A stretch of DNA of 64,000 bases from Allosaccharopolyspora coralli (GCF_009664835.1 NZ_CP045929.1:1426001-1490000); one strand, 5' to 3'. Shown: positions 17,255 to 25,624, counted from the first letter of the stretch. The notes: generated by a model from the sequence alone, not told the origin. Translations and numbers: made by a program.

Positions 17255-17304
17255 AGGTGTTCGAGAGCCCGCAACCGGCGGGCCGCGGACGACGGAGCGC
17301 ACTC

Positions 17305-17871
17305 ATGCCACGCATTCCTGAGTTGACCACCCGGCAGGCAGGGTGGTTCACCCGACTCTTCTACAAGGCGATCAAACGCCAGTACGGAGCCGTCCTCGAA
17401 CCGGCCGGCGTGACCGCACACCACACGGGGCTGCTGCTCGGGATGTCGGTCTCGGAGGCGGCTGTCCACGTCGCGGCTCGCGCACTGCCGGCCAGCGTTC
17501 GGGAGCTCGCCGTCTACCGGGTGTCGACGAGGATCGGCTGTTCGTGGTGTGTCGACTTCGGCACGATGTTGCAGCGCAACCAGGGTCTCGACATCGAACG
17601 ACTACGGCACATCGACGACTACGAGACCTCGCCGTCCTTCTCCGAGCTGGACCGTCTCGTGATCGCCTATGCCGACGCGATGACCGAACAGCCGATGCGG
17701 GTCACCGACGAGCAGGTGGCCGAACTCGACAGACGGCTCGGGCACAAGGCGATGGTGGAGCTGACGTACATGATCGGGCTGGAGAACTCACGGACACGCT
17801 TCAACCACGCCCTCGGCATCACCGACCAGGGCTTCACCTCCGGCGAGGCCTGCCGCGTCCCGACGCCCTGA
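17305..17871 (+). CDS. Carboxymuconolactone-decarboxylase/AhpD-like protein
   Basis: A 188-residue all-helical protein of the CMD/AhpD superfamily, starting at ATG 17305. The redox motif reads RIGCSWCVDFGTML at about residues 75 to 90. The usual CxxCxxxH of AhpD is kept as CxxC, but the His is replaced by Gly. This is a variant that I associate with the CMD proteins next to ECF41 sigma factors. The conserved ELAVYRVSTR and LDRLVIAYADAMT flank it. It is probably an oxidoreductase or peroxidase-like protein. Its promoter fits the sigma factor encoded convergently downstream, so the two probably form one stress regulon. Confidence 0.85.
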   Translation: MPRIPELTTRQAGWFTRLFYKAIKRQYGAVLEPAGVTAHHTGLLLGMSVSEAAVHVAARALPASVRELAVYRVSTRIGCSWCVDFGTMLQRNQGLDIERLRHIDDYETSPSFSELDRLVIAYADAMTEQPMRVTDEQVAELDRRLGHKAMVELTYMIGLENSRTRFNHALGITDQGFTSGEACRVPTP

Positions 17872-17879
17872 CCGCCAAC

Positions 17880-18062
17880 GAGGTGAACGGCACTTTCGCC
17901 CCACCAGACGAGGCGAAAGTGCCGTTCGCGCCAGTGGCCTTGTGAGGTGAACGGCACTTTCGCCCCACGTGACGAGGCGAGGGTGCCGTTCGCGCCAGTG
18001 GCCTTGTGAGGTGAACGGCACTTTCGCCTCACGTGACGAGGCGAGGGTGCCGTTCACCTCGA
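17880..18062 (+). repeat. Three tandem 64-bp hairpin repeats (family T)
   Basis: Three units begin at 17880, 17944 and 18008, exactly 64 bases apart. Each carries the inverted repeat GAACGGCACTTTCGCC ... GGCGA(A/G)(A/G)GTGCCGTTC and, in the first two, the tail GCGCCAGTGGCCTTGT. They lie between two convergent genes and so probably act as a bidirectional terminator that has been amplified. A fourth diverged copy lies between another convergent gene pair at 55343 to 55386. Confidence 0.85.
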
Positions 18063-19019
18063 TCAGAGGGTGACGTGGGTGAGCTTGTCGGGATTGACGA
18101 CGTCGAAGATCTCGGTGATCCGGCCCTCCCGGACCGATGCGGTGAACACGCGAGGATGGATCTTGCCGCTGCGGTCGAGGTCGGAGGATGGTGCGGGCAG
18201 CACGAAGCCGACATCGCCGTTGACCAACGCCGGTCGCGCCGCGTCGAGCGTCCTCTCGGTGCCGTACATGTCGATGATGCCCAGGATGAACCGACCGACC
18301 TTGTCCACGCCGACGATGGGACGCCGAGCCGTCCGCGCCTTGCCGCCGCTGTCACCGTAGAGCGTCACCTCGGGATGCAGAATCTCGGTGAGGGAGCCGA
18401 GATCGCCGGATCCGATCGCGGCGAGGAACTCCTCCAGCAGGCGCTGCTGCTCCGGCAACTCCGTCCTGGCCGGTGGCTCGTCGCCGATCCGCTTGCGCCC
18501 GCGCGAGGCGTGCTGGCGGGCGGCGGCGACCGTGACGCCGAGGACGTCGGCGATCTCGTCGAACGGCACGTCGAAGCCGTCGTGCAGGACGAACGCGAGC
18601 CGTTGGTCCGGAGTGAGTTCGTGCAACACTCGCACGGCGGCCATCCGCACGTCGTCGCGCTGAACGACCTCGTCGAGCGGGTCCGGGGTCCCGTCGGCGG
18701 GGGTGACGAGCGGCTCTGGCAACCACGGCCCGACGTACTGTTCGCGCCGATGCGCAGCGGAGCGCATCCGGTCGAGGCAGATCCGGCCGACGACGGTGGT
18801 CAGCCACGCCGCGAGGTCGCGGATCCTGCCACGGGCGTCGGCGTCGAGTGCGGCCAGTCGCAGCCACGCTTCCTGGACGGCGTCCTCCGCGTCCTGGAGG
18901 CGTCCGGTCAGCCGGTAGGCGATACCGATGAGGTGTCCGCGATGGGAGTCGAAGTCGGCGGCGAGCGCGTCGTCACTGGACACGAACCGGTCACTGGACA
19001 CGAACCGATTGTGCACCAT
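18063..19019 (-). CDS. sigJ: ECF sigma factor, group ECF41 (SigJ-like), with SnoaL-like C-terminus
   Basis: A 318-residue sigma factor. Region 2 is ADFDSHRGHLIGIAYRLTGRLQDAEDAVQEAWLRL (about 20 to 55). Region 4 includes LTPDQRLAFVLHDGFDVPFDEIADVLGVTVAAARQHASRGRKRI. The linker holds PWLPEPL, the WLPEP signature of ECF41. The C-terminal SnoaL-like extension of about 110 residues contains YGDSGGKAR, the counterpart of the conserved DGGGK/R motif. In this group the extension replaces a separate anti-sigma factor and tunes activity. The neighbouring CMD gene and its promoter complete the standard ECF41 context. A duplicated RFVSSD occurs at the N-terminus, so the true start may be a little downstream. 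Confidence 0.9.
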   Translation of the reverse strand: MVHNRFVSSDRFVSSDDALAADFDSHRGHLIGIAYRLTGRLQDAEDAVQEAWLRLAALDADARGRIRDLAAWLTTVVGRICLDRMRSAAHRREQYVGPWLPEPLVTPADGTPDPLDEVVQRDDVRMAAVRVLHELTPDQRLAFVLHDGFDVPFDEIADVLGVTVAAARQHASRGRKRIGDEPPARTELPEQQRLLEEFLAAIGSGDLGSLTEILHPEVTLYGDSGGKARTARRPIVGVDKVGRFILGIIDMYGTERTLDAARPALVNGDVGFVLPAPSSDLDRSGKIHPRVFTASVREGRITEIFDVVNPDKLTHVTL

Positions 19020-19078
19020 CGTCGTAGTCCGGGTACGGGTTCGTTCGGGTGCCTGGCGCGACGCCTAGACTGTGCGCC

Positions 19079-20977
19079 GTGGCAGGGCTGATCCGGGAAA
19101 GCGACATCGCGCAGGTGCGGGAACGCAACCGGATCGACGATGTCGTCGGCGAGTACGTGGCGTTGCGCCGCGCGGGTGGCGGCGCGTTGAAGGGTCTGTG
19201 CCCGTTCCACGACGAGAAGACACCGTCGTTCAACGTGCGTCCCAGCCACGGCACGTTCCATTGCTTCGGGTGCGGCGAGGGCGGCGACGTCATCGCGTTC
19301 CTGATGAAGACCGAACACCTGGGCTTCGTGGAGTCCGTGGAACGACTCGCGGACCGGGTCGGCGTCCAGCTGCAGTACGAGGGCGGCACGCCCAGCCCGA
19401 AGCGGGATCGCGGCTCCCGTGCCCGGATGGTGGAGGCGCATCGGGTCGCCGCCGAGTTCTATCAGGAGCAGCTGCGGTCTCCGGAGGCGTTGCAGGCCCG
19501 CGAGTTCTTGGCCTCGCGCGGTTTCGGCGAGGACGCGGCCGTGTCCTTCGGGTGCGGTTTCGCGCCCGCGGGCTGGGACACCCTCACGACCATCTTGGTG
19601 CGCAAGGGTTTCGAGCTCGACGAGTTGATCAAGTGCGGCTTGTCGAAGGAGGGCCGCCGAGGTCCGATCGACCGTTTCCACCGGCGGCTGTTGTGGCCGT
19701 TGAAGGACCTCGCCGGCGACGTGATCGGTTTCGGTGCGCGCCGGGTCTTCGACGACGATCCGATCGAGGCCAAGTACGTCAACACTTCGGCGACGCCGCT
19801 GTTCAACAAGTCGCAGGTCCTGTTCGGCATCGACCGGGCGAAGAAGGAGATCGCGAAGCGTCGGCAAGCGGTGGTGGTCGAGGGCTACACCGACGTGATG
19901 GCGATGCACCTCGCGGGAGTGCCGACGGCGATCGCCTCGTGCGGAACCGCGTTCGGCGACGACCACATCGCGGTGTTGCGCCGGCTGATGATGGACGACG
20001 ACGCCTTCCGCGGCGAGGTCATCTTCACCTTCGACGGTGACGAGGCCGGGCAGAAGGCGGCACTCAAGGCGTTCGACGGCGAGCAGCAGTTCGCGACCCA
20101 GACCTACGTCGCGATCACGCCGGACGGCCTCGACCCGTGCGAGCTGCGCCAGGAGAAGGGCGACTCGGCGGTGCGGGACCTGGTGGCACGGCGGCGCCCG
20201 CTGTTCGAGTTCGCGATGCGCAGCCTGCTCAAGGACTACGACCTCGACTCGGTCGACGGCCGGGTGGCGGCGCTGCAGCGCACGGTGCCGCTGGTGGCGC
20301 AGATCAAGGATCCGGCGAAACGTGACGGCTACGCGGCGAAACTGGCCTGGTGGGCGGGCTGGAACGACGAGAACCAGGTGGTTCGCCGGGTGCGCGAGTC
20401 GGCGGGAGCGGGGACGCCGTCGAAGCGACGCAGGCAGTCGCGCACCTCCCCGAATCAGGAATCGCTCGGGGTCGAGGTCGAGTTGCCTGCGCGTCCGCCC
20501 CGGCACGATCCGCGCTGGTCTCAGCGGGAGGTCCTCAAGGCGGCATTGCAAGCGCCCGCCCTGGCAGGCCCGCTGTACGACTCGCTACCGGAGGAGGCGT
20601 TCACCGAGCCTGCGTACGTCGGCGTGCACCGGTCGATACTGGCGGCAGGCGGGACGACTTCGGGTCTGGCGGGTTCGAACCTGCTCGAGGCGGTCTCGCG
20701 AAGCTGCGAGGACCAGGTGGGGCGCAGCCTCGTGACTCAGTTGGCCGTGGAGACGCTGGACACGAAGTACGAGGAGGATCACCGCTACGTAAGCGGGATC
20801 ATAGCGCGGTTGCAGGAGAACCTGGTCGCGCGGCAGATCGCCGACATCAAGTCCCGGGTGCAGCGCTTGTCGCCGTTGGAGGACGCGGACGAGTACCACG
20901 CGTTGTTCGGTGACCTGGTGGCCCTGGAGCAGTACCGCAAGGCGTTGACCGAGCAGGCGATGGCGGGTCTGGAATGA
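19079..20977 (+). CDS. dnaG: DNA primase
   Basis: DnaG makes RNA primers at the replication fork. GTG 19079 gives 632 residues. The CHC2 zinc domain is at the N-terminus: CPFHDEKTPSF ... TFHCFGCGEGGDVI. The RNA-polymerase core has EFLASRGFGEDAAVSFGCGFAP and GDVIGFGARRVFDDDP. TOPRIM begins at VVVEGYTDVMAMHLAG near residue 265, with FDGDEAGQKAALKAF. The C-terminal helicase-interaction domain begins near 480 and ends with the usual helical part. The stop overlaps the next gene by four bases. Confidence 0.97.
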   Translation: MAGLIRESDIAQVRERNRIDDVVGEYVALRRAGGGALKGLCPFHDEKTPSFNVRPSHGTFHCFGCGEGGDVIAFLMKTEHLGFVESVERLADRVGVQLQYEGGTPSPKRDRGSRARMVEAHRVAAEFYQEQLRSPEALQAREFLASRGFGEDAAVSFGCGFAPAGWDTLTTILVRKGFELDELIKCGLSKEGRRGPIDRFHRRLLWPLKDLAGDVIGFGARRVFDDDPIEAKYVNTSATPLFNKSQVLFGIDRAKKEIAKRRQAVVVEGYTDVMAMHLAGVPTAIASCGTAFGDDHIAVLRRLMMDDDAFRGEVIFTFDGDEAGQKAALKAFDGEQQFATQTYVAITPDGLDPCELRQEKGDSAVRDLVARRRPLFEFAMRSLLKDYDLDSVDGRVAALQRTVPLVAQIKDPAKRDGYAAKLAWWAGWNDENQVVRRVRESAGAGTPSKRRRQSRTSPNQESLGVEVELPARPPRHDPRWSQREVLKAALQAPALAGPLYDSLPEEAFTEPAYVGVHRSILAAGGTTSGLAGSNLLEAVSRSCEDQVGRSLVTQLAVETLDTKYEEDHRYVSGIIARLQENLVARQIADIKSRVQRLSPLEDADEYHALFGDLVALEQYRKALTEQAMAGLE

Positions 20978-21513
20978 ACCTCGTGCGGCGTGTGGTGGCA
21001 CGGTTGACCGGGATGGCCGCGCTGCCCGGGGATTTCACCGGCGCTCTCGACGACCAGGAGCTCGTGTTGGCGGCGGGCGAGTCGGACGCGGGCTCGCTGG
21101 TCGCCACGAACCACGGCCTGTGGCTTCCGGAGTCCGGTGGGCACCGCCGGGTGGGCTGGCATCTGGTGAGCAAGGCGACCTGGAACGCGGGGTCGTTCGT
21201 GGTGATCGAGGCGGACGAGGTCGACGAGGCGGAGGGTGCGGTGTTGCTGGCCGACCGCGCGGCGCGGCGGTTCTCGCTGAGCTCCCCGGGGAAGTTCCCG
21301 CAGAGCGTGCAGGAACGGGTGACGTCCTCGATCAAGTCCTCGCATCACCGCGAACTCGCGGGAGGGGGCGCGTGGTTCGTGCAGCGCAAGGTCCCCGGCC
21401 GCGACGGAATCGTGCTTCAGGTGCGCGCCGATCCGGGGACTGACCGCGAGGCGTTGCGCGCCTTCGCCGCCTCGATCGCGAGCCAGCTTCGCCGAGCGAA
21501 GCGCCCGGACTGA
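20974..21513 (+). CDS. Conserved hypothetical protein downstream of dnaG
   Basis: A 179-residue soluble protein, translationally coupled to dnaG (ATGA). It contains short beta strands, for example ELVLAAGES, LVATNHGLWLPE, RVGWHLVSKATWNAGSFVVIEADE, followed by a helix-rich end. The arrangement of about seven strands and one long helix resembles a PH-like fold, but I cannot assign a family with certainty. No signal peptide or membrane segment is seen. The coupling suggests expression with primase. I know of no characterised homologue. Confidence 0.7.
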   Translation: MNLVRRVVARLTGMAALPGDFTGALDDQELVLAAGESDAGSLVATNHGLWLPESGGHRRVGWHLVSKATWNAGSFVVIEADEVDEAEGAVLLADRAARRFSLSSPGKFPQSVQERVTSSIKSSHHRELAGGGAWFVQRKVPGRDGIVLQVRADPGTDREALRAFAASIASQLRRAKRPD

Positions 21514-21523
21514 TCGCGCTGAT

Positions 21524-21541
21524 ACAGTACGGCCGTACTGT
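21524..21541 (+). promoter_or_regulatory. Perfect 18-bp palindrome, probable operator
   Basis: ACAGTACGGCCGTACTGT is a perfect palindrome ending 18 bases before the start of the methyltransferase gene. It looks like a TetR-type operator overlapping the promoter or leader. The cognate regulator is not adjacent. Confidence 0.6.
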
Positions 21542-21559
21542 TTTTGAGGAGGCGGTCTC

Positions 21560-22324
21560 GTGTGGGATGCGGAACGGTATCTGGCGTTCAGTGACCATCG
21601 GAGCCGACCGGCGCAAGACCTGCTGGCACGAGTGGGCGCGAGCGAGGTCCGGCGTGCGGTGGATCTGGGGTGCGGCGCCGGAAACCTGACCGAACTGCTG
21701 TCGCGGCGGTGGCCGCGGGCGACGATCGAGGCGAGCGACTCGTCGGAGGAGATGGTCGCCGCGGCCCGCGAGCGCGGGGTGGACGCGCGAGTCCAGGACG
21801 TGCGCGACTGGATGCCGCAACCGGACACCGACGTCGTGCTCTGCAACGCGGTCCTGCAGTGGGTGCCCGACCACGTGGAGCTGCTGCGGAAGTGGATGCG
21901 CAGCCTGCCCGCCGGGGCATGGTTCGCGTTGCAGGTGCCGGACAACTTCGACGCTCCGTCGCACACTCTCGCCTACGAGCTGGCCACGGAATCCCCGTGG
22001 CCGGAGCAGGTCGCGGCCGCGTTGCGCGAGTGCTCACCGGTCGCGTCCGTCGACGAGTACGCCGACGCCCTGCTCGACGAGGGTTGCGAGGTGGACGCGT
22101 GGCGCACGACGTATCTCCATCTGCTCGACGGGCCGGATCCGGTCCTGAACTGGATGAGCGGCACGGCACTGCGGCCGGTACGGGCCGTCTTCTCCGACGT
22201 CGAGTGGGACCGTTTTCAGGCCACCCTCGCCCCGAGGCTGCGCTCGGCGTACCCGGCCCGACCGGACGGCCGGACGTGGTTCCCGTTCGCCCGCACGTTC
22301 GTCCTCGCTCGGCGTCCGGACTGA
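21560..22324 (+). CDS. tam: Trans-aconitate 2-methyltransferase-like protein
   Basis: A 254-residue SAM-dependent methyltransferase from GTG 21560, preceded by GAGGAGG. The N-terminus WDAERYLAFSDHRSRPAQDLLARV is diagnostic of the Tam family. Motif I is VDLGCGAGNLTELL, motif II includes VVLCNAVLQWVPDH, and QVPDNFDAPSH and WRTTYLHLL are also family-typical. Tam methylates trans-aconitate, a by-product of aconitase, and so detoxifies a TCA-cycle inhibitor. Substrate is inferred from family only. A perfect 18-bp palindrome in the leader suggests repression by a TetR-like regulator. Confidence 0.9.
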   Translation: MWDAERYLAFSDHRSRPAQDLLARVGASEVRRAVDLGCGAGNLTELLSRRWPRATIEASDSSEEMVAAARERGVDARVQDVRDWMPQPDTDVVLCNAVLQWVPDHVELLRKWMRSLPAGAWFALQVPDNFDAPSHTLAYELATESPWPEQVAAALRECSPVASVDEYADALLDEGCEVDAWRTTYLHLLDGPDPVLNWMSGTALRPVRAVFSDVEWDRFQATLAPRLRSAYPARPDGRTWFPFARTFVLARRPD

Positions 22325-22434
22325 GTCACGGCTGTGACCTGCGACTCCTTACAGGCGCAGGGGGCATGTGAACCGGATGGCGAGCATGCGCTACAGTGGT
22401 CACTGTCGGAGCGAGCACAGTCCGATGACAACAT

Positions 22435-22509
<75 letters not shown>

Positions 22510-22543
22510 ACGGAGCGGGTTCAGAATCTGGAACTCGCTCCGT
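22510..22543 (+). terminator. Terminator of tRNA-Asn
   Basis: A 13-base stem ACGGAGCGGGTTC/GAACTCGCTCCGT with one mismatch and an eight-base loop, followed by a T-rich run (GATTTTAGTACTTTCGCTTTT). The next 200 bases up to the IS256 element show no gene. Confidence 0.75.
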
Positions 22544-22742
22544 ATTCGATTTTAGTACTTTCGCTTTTCTGGGGATTCTCGCGCCGGGTAGCCGGTCCGA
22601 GTGAAGAAGATGTCGGTTCGGTTCGAGTGCCGTAACGATCCTGCTGCGATCGCCGATGCAGCTCGTGCGTCTCGAACCGTCCGGCGCGACTGTCTTCGCA
22701 CGTCAGCGGCCCATCCGGGAGCTGAGTGGAGCAATTGTCAAT

Positions 22743-24150
22743 ACCTGTGGATGAAGTTTGTTTAGGCTGCTGAGGGTGGGGCGTGGTCGTCGGGGCGTTC
22801 GATGAGTTGGCCGGCTGTGAAGCGGGCGCCGGCGCGGACGAGGGCCACGAGGTGGGGTGCGTTGATCGCGCGCCAGCGGGTTTGGGCGGATTCGATGAGC
22901 TTGAATGCCATGGCCAGCCCGGCAGCCCGCGAGCCGGGTCCCTTGGTGACCTTCGTTCGATGCCGCACGGTCGCGAAGGTCGACTCGATCGGGTTGGTGG
23001 TGCGCAGGTGTTGCCAGTGTTCGGCCGGGTAGTCGAAGAACGCGAGTAGCTCGTCGAGGTCGTCGGTGAGCTTGGCGACGGCCTTGGGAAACTTCGCGCC
23101 GTAGGTGGTCTCGAAGGCGGTCACGGCCTCACGCGCGTGGTGTTTGTCCTCGGCGTTCCAGATCTCGGCCAGGGCCTTTTTCGCGCCGGGTTGGGCGGAT
23201 TTCGGCAGGGCGGCCAGCACGTTGCCGGTCTTGTGGAACCAGCACCGCTGCTCGGCCGTGGTCGGGAAGACCTCGCGCAGTGCGCCCCAGAACCCGAGGG
23301 CCCCGTCGCCGATGGCCAGGGTCGGGGCGCGCATGCCGCGGCGGGCGCAATCGCGCAGCACATCGGCCCAGGACTCGGTGGACTCGCGGTAGCCATCGGC
23401 CAGCGTGATGAGTTCCTTGCGGCCGTCGGCGCGGACACCGATGAGCACCAGCAGGCAGAGTTTGTGCTCGTCGAGGCGGATGTTGACGTGAATGCCGTCG
23501 GCCCACACATACACGTAGTCCACTGCGGACAGATCGCGTGCGGCGAAGGCTCGTTGTTCGGCCTTCCACTGCTCGGTGAGCTTCGTGATCACCGTCGACG
23601 ACAGGCCCTTGGTCGAGCCGAGGAACTGTCCCAGCGCGGGCACGAAATCCCCGGACGAGAGGCCGTGCAGGTACAGCAGCGGCAACACCTCGGTGATCTT
23701 GGGTGACTTGCGGGCCCACGGCGGCAGGATCGCCGAGGAGAACCGCTTGCGCTCGCCAGTGTCGGGGTCGATGCGCTTGTCATTGACCCGCGGGGCGGTG
23801 ACCTCGACAGCACCGGAGCTGGTCAGCACCTCACGCGGTTGGTGCGAGCCGTTGCGCACCACCAGCCGGTGACCGTGCTCGTCACGCTCTCCGGAGTGCT
23901 GGGAGATATAGGCATCCACCTCGGCCTGCAGAGCCTCAGCCAACATCCGCCGAGCACCCTCACGAGCAATCTCATCCAGCAACGACGAGGGCGACGAGCC
24001 CTGTGTCGAGCCATCATTACCAGAAGTGGGATCAGGGACTACGCTAAGCATGGGTCGTACCTTCCCGACCAGCGCTGCAACGCCGGTCATGCTTGAGAAC
24101 CTTCACTCGATCACTGGGAAGGTACGCCCCCTCCCAGCCGATCCACAGGT
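22743..24150 (-). mobile_element. IS256-family insertion sequence
   Basis: The ends are taken from the perfect 10-bp inverted repeat ACCTGTGGAT (22743 to 22752) and ATCCACAGGT (24141 to 24150), enclosing one transposase gene. The eight bases on either side differ (TTGTCAAT and CCCAAGCA), so no target duplication is visible. The true ends may be a few bases away or the copy may be old. It lies between tRNA-Asn and a small membrane-protein gene. Confidence 0.75.
22762..24051 (-). CDS. IS256-family transposase
   Basis: A mutator-type transposase of 429 residues from ATG 24051 (MLSVVPDPTSGND), with a GAAGGT site upstream; an in-frame ATG at 24090 is an alternative. The DDE residues are visible in VWADGIHVNIRL, TLAIGDGALGFWGAL and TTNPIESTFATVRHRT. 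The N-terminal helix LLDEIAREGARRMLAEALQAEVDAYI and RKRFSSAILPPWARKSPKI are family-typical. The frame is intact, so the element may still be active. Its transcription runs against the flanking tRNA gene. Confidence 0.93.
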   Translation of the reverse strand: MLSVVPDPTSGNDGSTQGSSPSSLLDEIAREGARRMLAEALQAEVDAYISQHSGERDEHGHRLVVRNGSHQPREVLTSSGAVEVTAPRVNDKRIDPDTGERKRFSSAILPPWARKSPKITEVLPLLYLHGLSSGDFVPALGQFLGSTKGLSSTVITKLTEQWKAEQRAFAARDLSAVDYVYVWADGIHVNIRLDEHKLCLLVLIGVRADGRKELITLADGYRESTESWADVLRDCARRGMRAPTLAIGDGALGFWGALREVFPTTAEQRCWFHKTGNVLAALPKSAQPGAKKALAEIWNAEDKHHAREAVTAFETTYGAKFPKAVAKLTDDLDELLAFFDYPAEHWQHLRTTNPIESTFATVRHRTKVTKGPGSRAAGLAMAFKLIESAQTRWRAINAPHLVALVRAGARFTAGQLIERPDDHAPPSAA

Positions 24151-24305
24151 CCCAAGCATTGCTCAGCTGAGTGAGGCTTTCCGTCCCGGTCGTCCCGCCG
24201 AACGGACCGCACCTCGTGTGTGAAGAATGAAGGGACCGTCACCGCGAGTTCCCCGCGAGCGGTGGTGTCGATTGTCGGGGTAGAGAGATCAGGGGAGTGA
24301 GGACA

Positions 24306-24512
24306 ATGTCTGCACCGGGTATTGGCAAGGAAACGCACGTCGCGCTGCCGGATTGGTCGACCGTCGAACGGCTGCCGAAGCCGCTCAAAGCACTGGTGTA
24401 TCTCGTCCTGCTCTCGCTCCTGACGACAGCCGCCATCGGTGCGCTGCTCCTGACGGTGGCGATCATCGGCTTGTTGACGGGCTCGTTCCCGGTGGGCGCC
24501 CTCCTCTTCTGA
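24306..24512 (+). CDS. Small single-pass membrane protein
   Basis: A 68-residue protein from ATG 24306, after GAGTGAGGAC. A hydrophilic N-terminus (LPDWSTVERLPKPLKAL) precedes one long hydrophobic segment of about 35 residues, enough for one or two helices, and ends FPVGALLF. There is no signal cleavage site and no known family. It stands alone between the IS256 and IS5 elements and is followed by a good terminator. The terminator, the ribosome-binding site and the clean hydrophobic pattern support it as a real gene. Confidence 0.6.
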   Translation: MSAPGIGKETHVALPDWSTVERLPKPLKALVYLVLLSLLTTAAIGALLLTVAIIGLLTGSFPVGALLF

Positions 24513-24561
24513 CAGCTGTGGTCTCCTGACTGCAACCCGTGAGGGCTTTGCTCGGGTTCTG

Positions 24562-24603
24562 CGGCTACGGGGCGGCGCTCTCCGGAGTGTCGCCCCGTAG
24601 CCG
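24562..24603 (+). terminator. Terminator hairpin after the small membrane protein
   Basis: A perfect 13-base stem CGGCTACGGGGCG/CGCCCCGTAGCCG with a 16-base loop, 49 bases after the stop. It lies just outside the left end of the IS5 element. Confidence 0.7.
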
Positions 24604-24670
24604 TTCGTGCGTGTGTAAGAGCCTGTTCCTGAACTGATCTTGGGCTGATGGGGCGCTGCGGGGAAGGAGA

Positions 24671-24724
24671 GGGACTCCTGGTAGATCGAGTGGTGTCTAA
24701 TCAGTCGCTCTACCGAGGAGTCCC
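24671..24724 (+). promoter_or_regulatory. Hairpin sequestering the transposase ribosome-binding site
   Basis: GGGACTCCTGGTAGA (24671 to 24685) can pair with TCTACCGAGGAGTCCC (24709 to 24724). The right arm contains the GAGGAG Shine-Dalgarno sequence of the transposase start at GTG 24727. Read-through transcripts from outside would be poorly translated, a known way for insertion sequences to limit activity. Confidence 0.55.
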
Positions 24725-24726
24725 GG

Positions 24727-25611
24727 GTGCCATCGTGCCTGAGCCTGTCGATACCTGGCGTGCGGGGTCGTGAGTGTTGCCTGTTGGCTACCACGCACCG
24801 TCCTTCGTGTAGGTCGCAGCGCTACCCGTCGGATATGACCGATGCTCAGTGGGCTGTGATCGAGCCGTTACTGCCGACGCCGGGGTGGCTGGCCGGTCGG
24901 GGTGGCCGCCGGGCCAAGCACTGCCGCCGCGAGATCGTCGACGCGATTCTGTACGTGGTCGACAACGGGATCAAATGGCGCGCCCTGCCAGCGGATTTCC
25001 CGCCGTGGTCCACTGTGTACAACCACTTCGCCGACTGGGAACGGCAGGAAGCCACCCAGGACCTGCTTGACGCTCTGCGAGACCGAGCACGGCTGACCGA
25101 AGGTCGTCACGCCGCTCCGAGCGCGGGCATCATCGACTCGGCCTCGGTCAAAGCCGCCGAGACCGTCGGTGCCGGTACCCGCGGGTTCGACGCGGGAAAG
25201 AAGATCAACGGCCGTAAACGCCACATCGCTGTGGATACCGCTGGCCTGCTGATCTGCGTGCTGGTCACCGGCGCCGGCGTCCAAGACCGCGTCGCCGCCC
25301 GGCACCTCCTCACACGGCTGCGTTACCTCTGCCCGAGCGTGCGGCACCTGTGGGCCGACTCCGGCTACACCGGCACCCTGATCGACTGGGCCAGAACCCT
25401 GTTCGGGATCAGCATCGACATCGTCGCCAAACTCGCAGGCCAAGTCGGCTTCGTCGTCCTACACCGCAGATGGGTCGTCGAACGCAGCCTCGCCTGGATC
25501 AACCAGCACCGCCGCTGCGTACGCGACTACGAACGCCTACCCCAACACCACGAAGCCATCGTCCGCTGGGCCATGATCCACACCACCAGCAAACGCCTCA
25601 CCCAAGATTAG
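24727..25611 (+). CDS. IS5-family transposase
   Basis: A 294-residue DDE transposase. The start GTG 24727 has GAGGAG seven bases upstream; MTDAQW at 24835 is an internal alternative. The N-terminal DUF4096-type domain reads YPSDMTDAQWAVIEPLLPTPG and IVDAILYVVDNGIKWRALPADFPPWSTVYNHF. The DDE parts are IIDSASVKAAE, HLWADSGYTGTLIDW and RWVVERSLAWINQHRRCVRDYE. The frame is complete and ends ten bases before the element does. Confidence 0.93.
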   Translation: MPSCLSLSIPGVRGRECCLLATTHRPSCRSQRYPSDMTDAQWAVIEPLLPTPGWLAGRGGRRAKHCRREIVDAILYVVDNGIKWRALPADFPPWSTVYNHFADWERQEATQDLLDALRDRARLTEGRHAAPSAGIIDSASVKAAETVGAGTRGFDAGKKINGRKRHIAVDTAGLLICVLVTGAGVQDRVAARHLLTRLRYLCPSVRHLWADSGYTGTLIDWARTLFGISIDIVAKLAGQVGFVVLHRRWVVERSLAWINQHRRCVRDYERLPQHHEAIVRWAMIHTTSKRLTQD

Positions 25612-25624
25612 GAACAGGCTCTAA

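Larger units (their letters stand above)
24619..25621 (+). mobile_element. IS5-family insertion sequence with TAA target duplication
   Basis: A complete 1003-bp element. The ends GAGCCTGTTCCT (24619 to 24630) and AGGAACAGGCTC (25610 to 25621) are perfect 12-bp inverted repeats. TAA flanks both sides (24616 to 24618 and 25622 to 25624), a three-base target duplication. Ends and duplication fit the IS5 family (IS427-type). The intact transposase frame suggests a recent, possibly active copy. Confidence 0.9.

Noticed and set aside
17880-18062. Tandem repeats considered as a small CRISPR array
   Set aside because: The three 64-bp units are repeats along their whole length with no unique spacers, each is a hairpin, and no cas gene is near. 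They fit an amplified terminator.
22743-24150. Eight-base target duplication for the IS256 element
   Set aside because: The flanks TTGTCAAT and CCCAAGCA do not match, so none is claimed.
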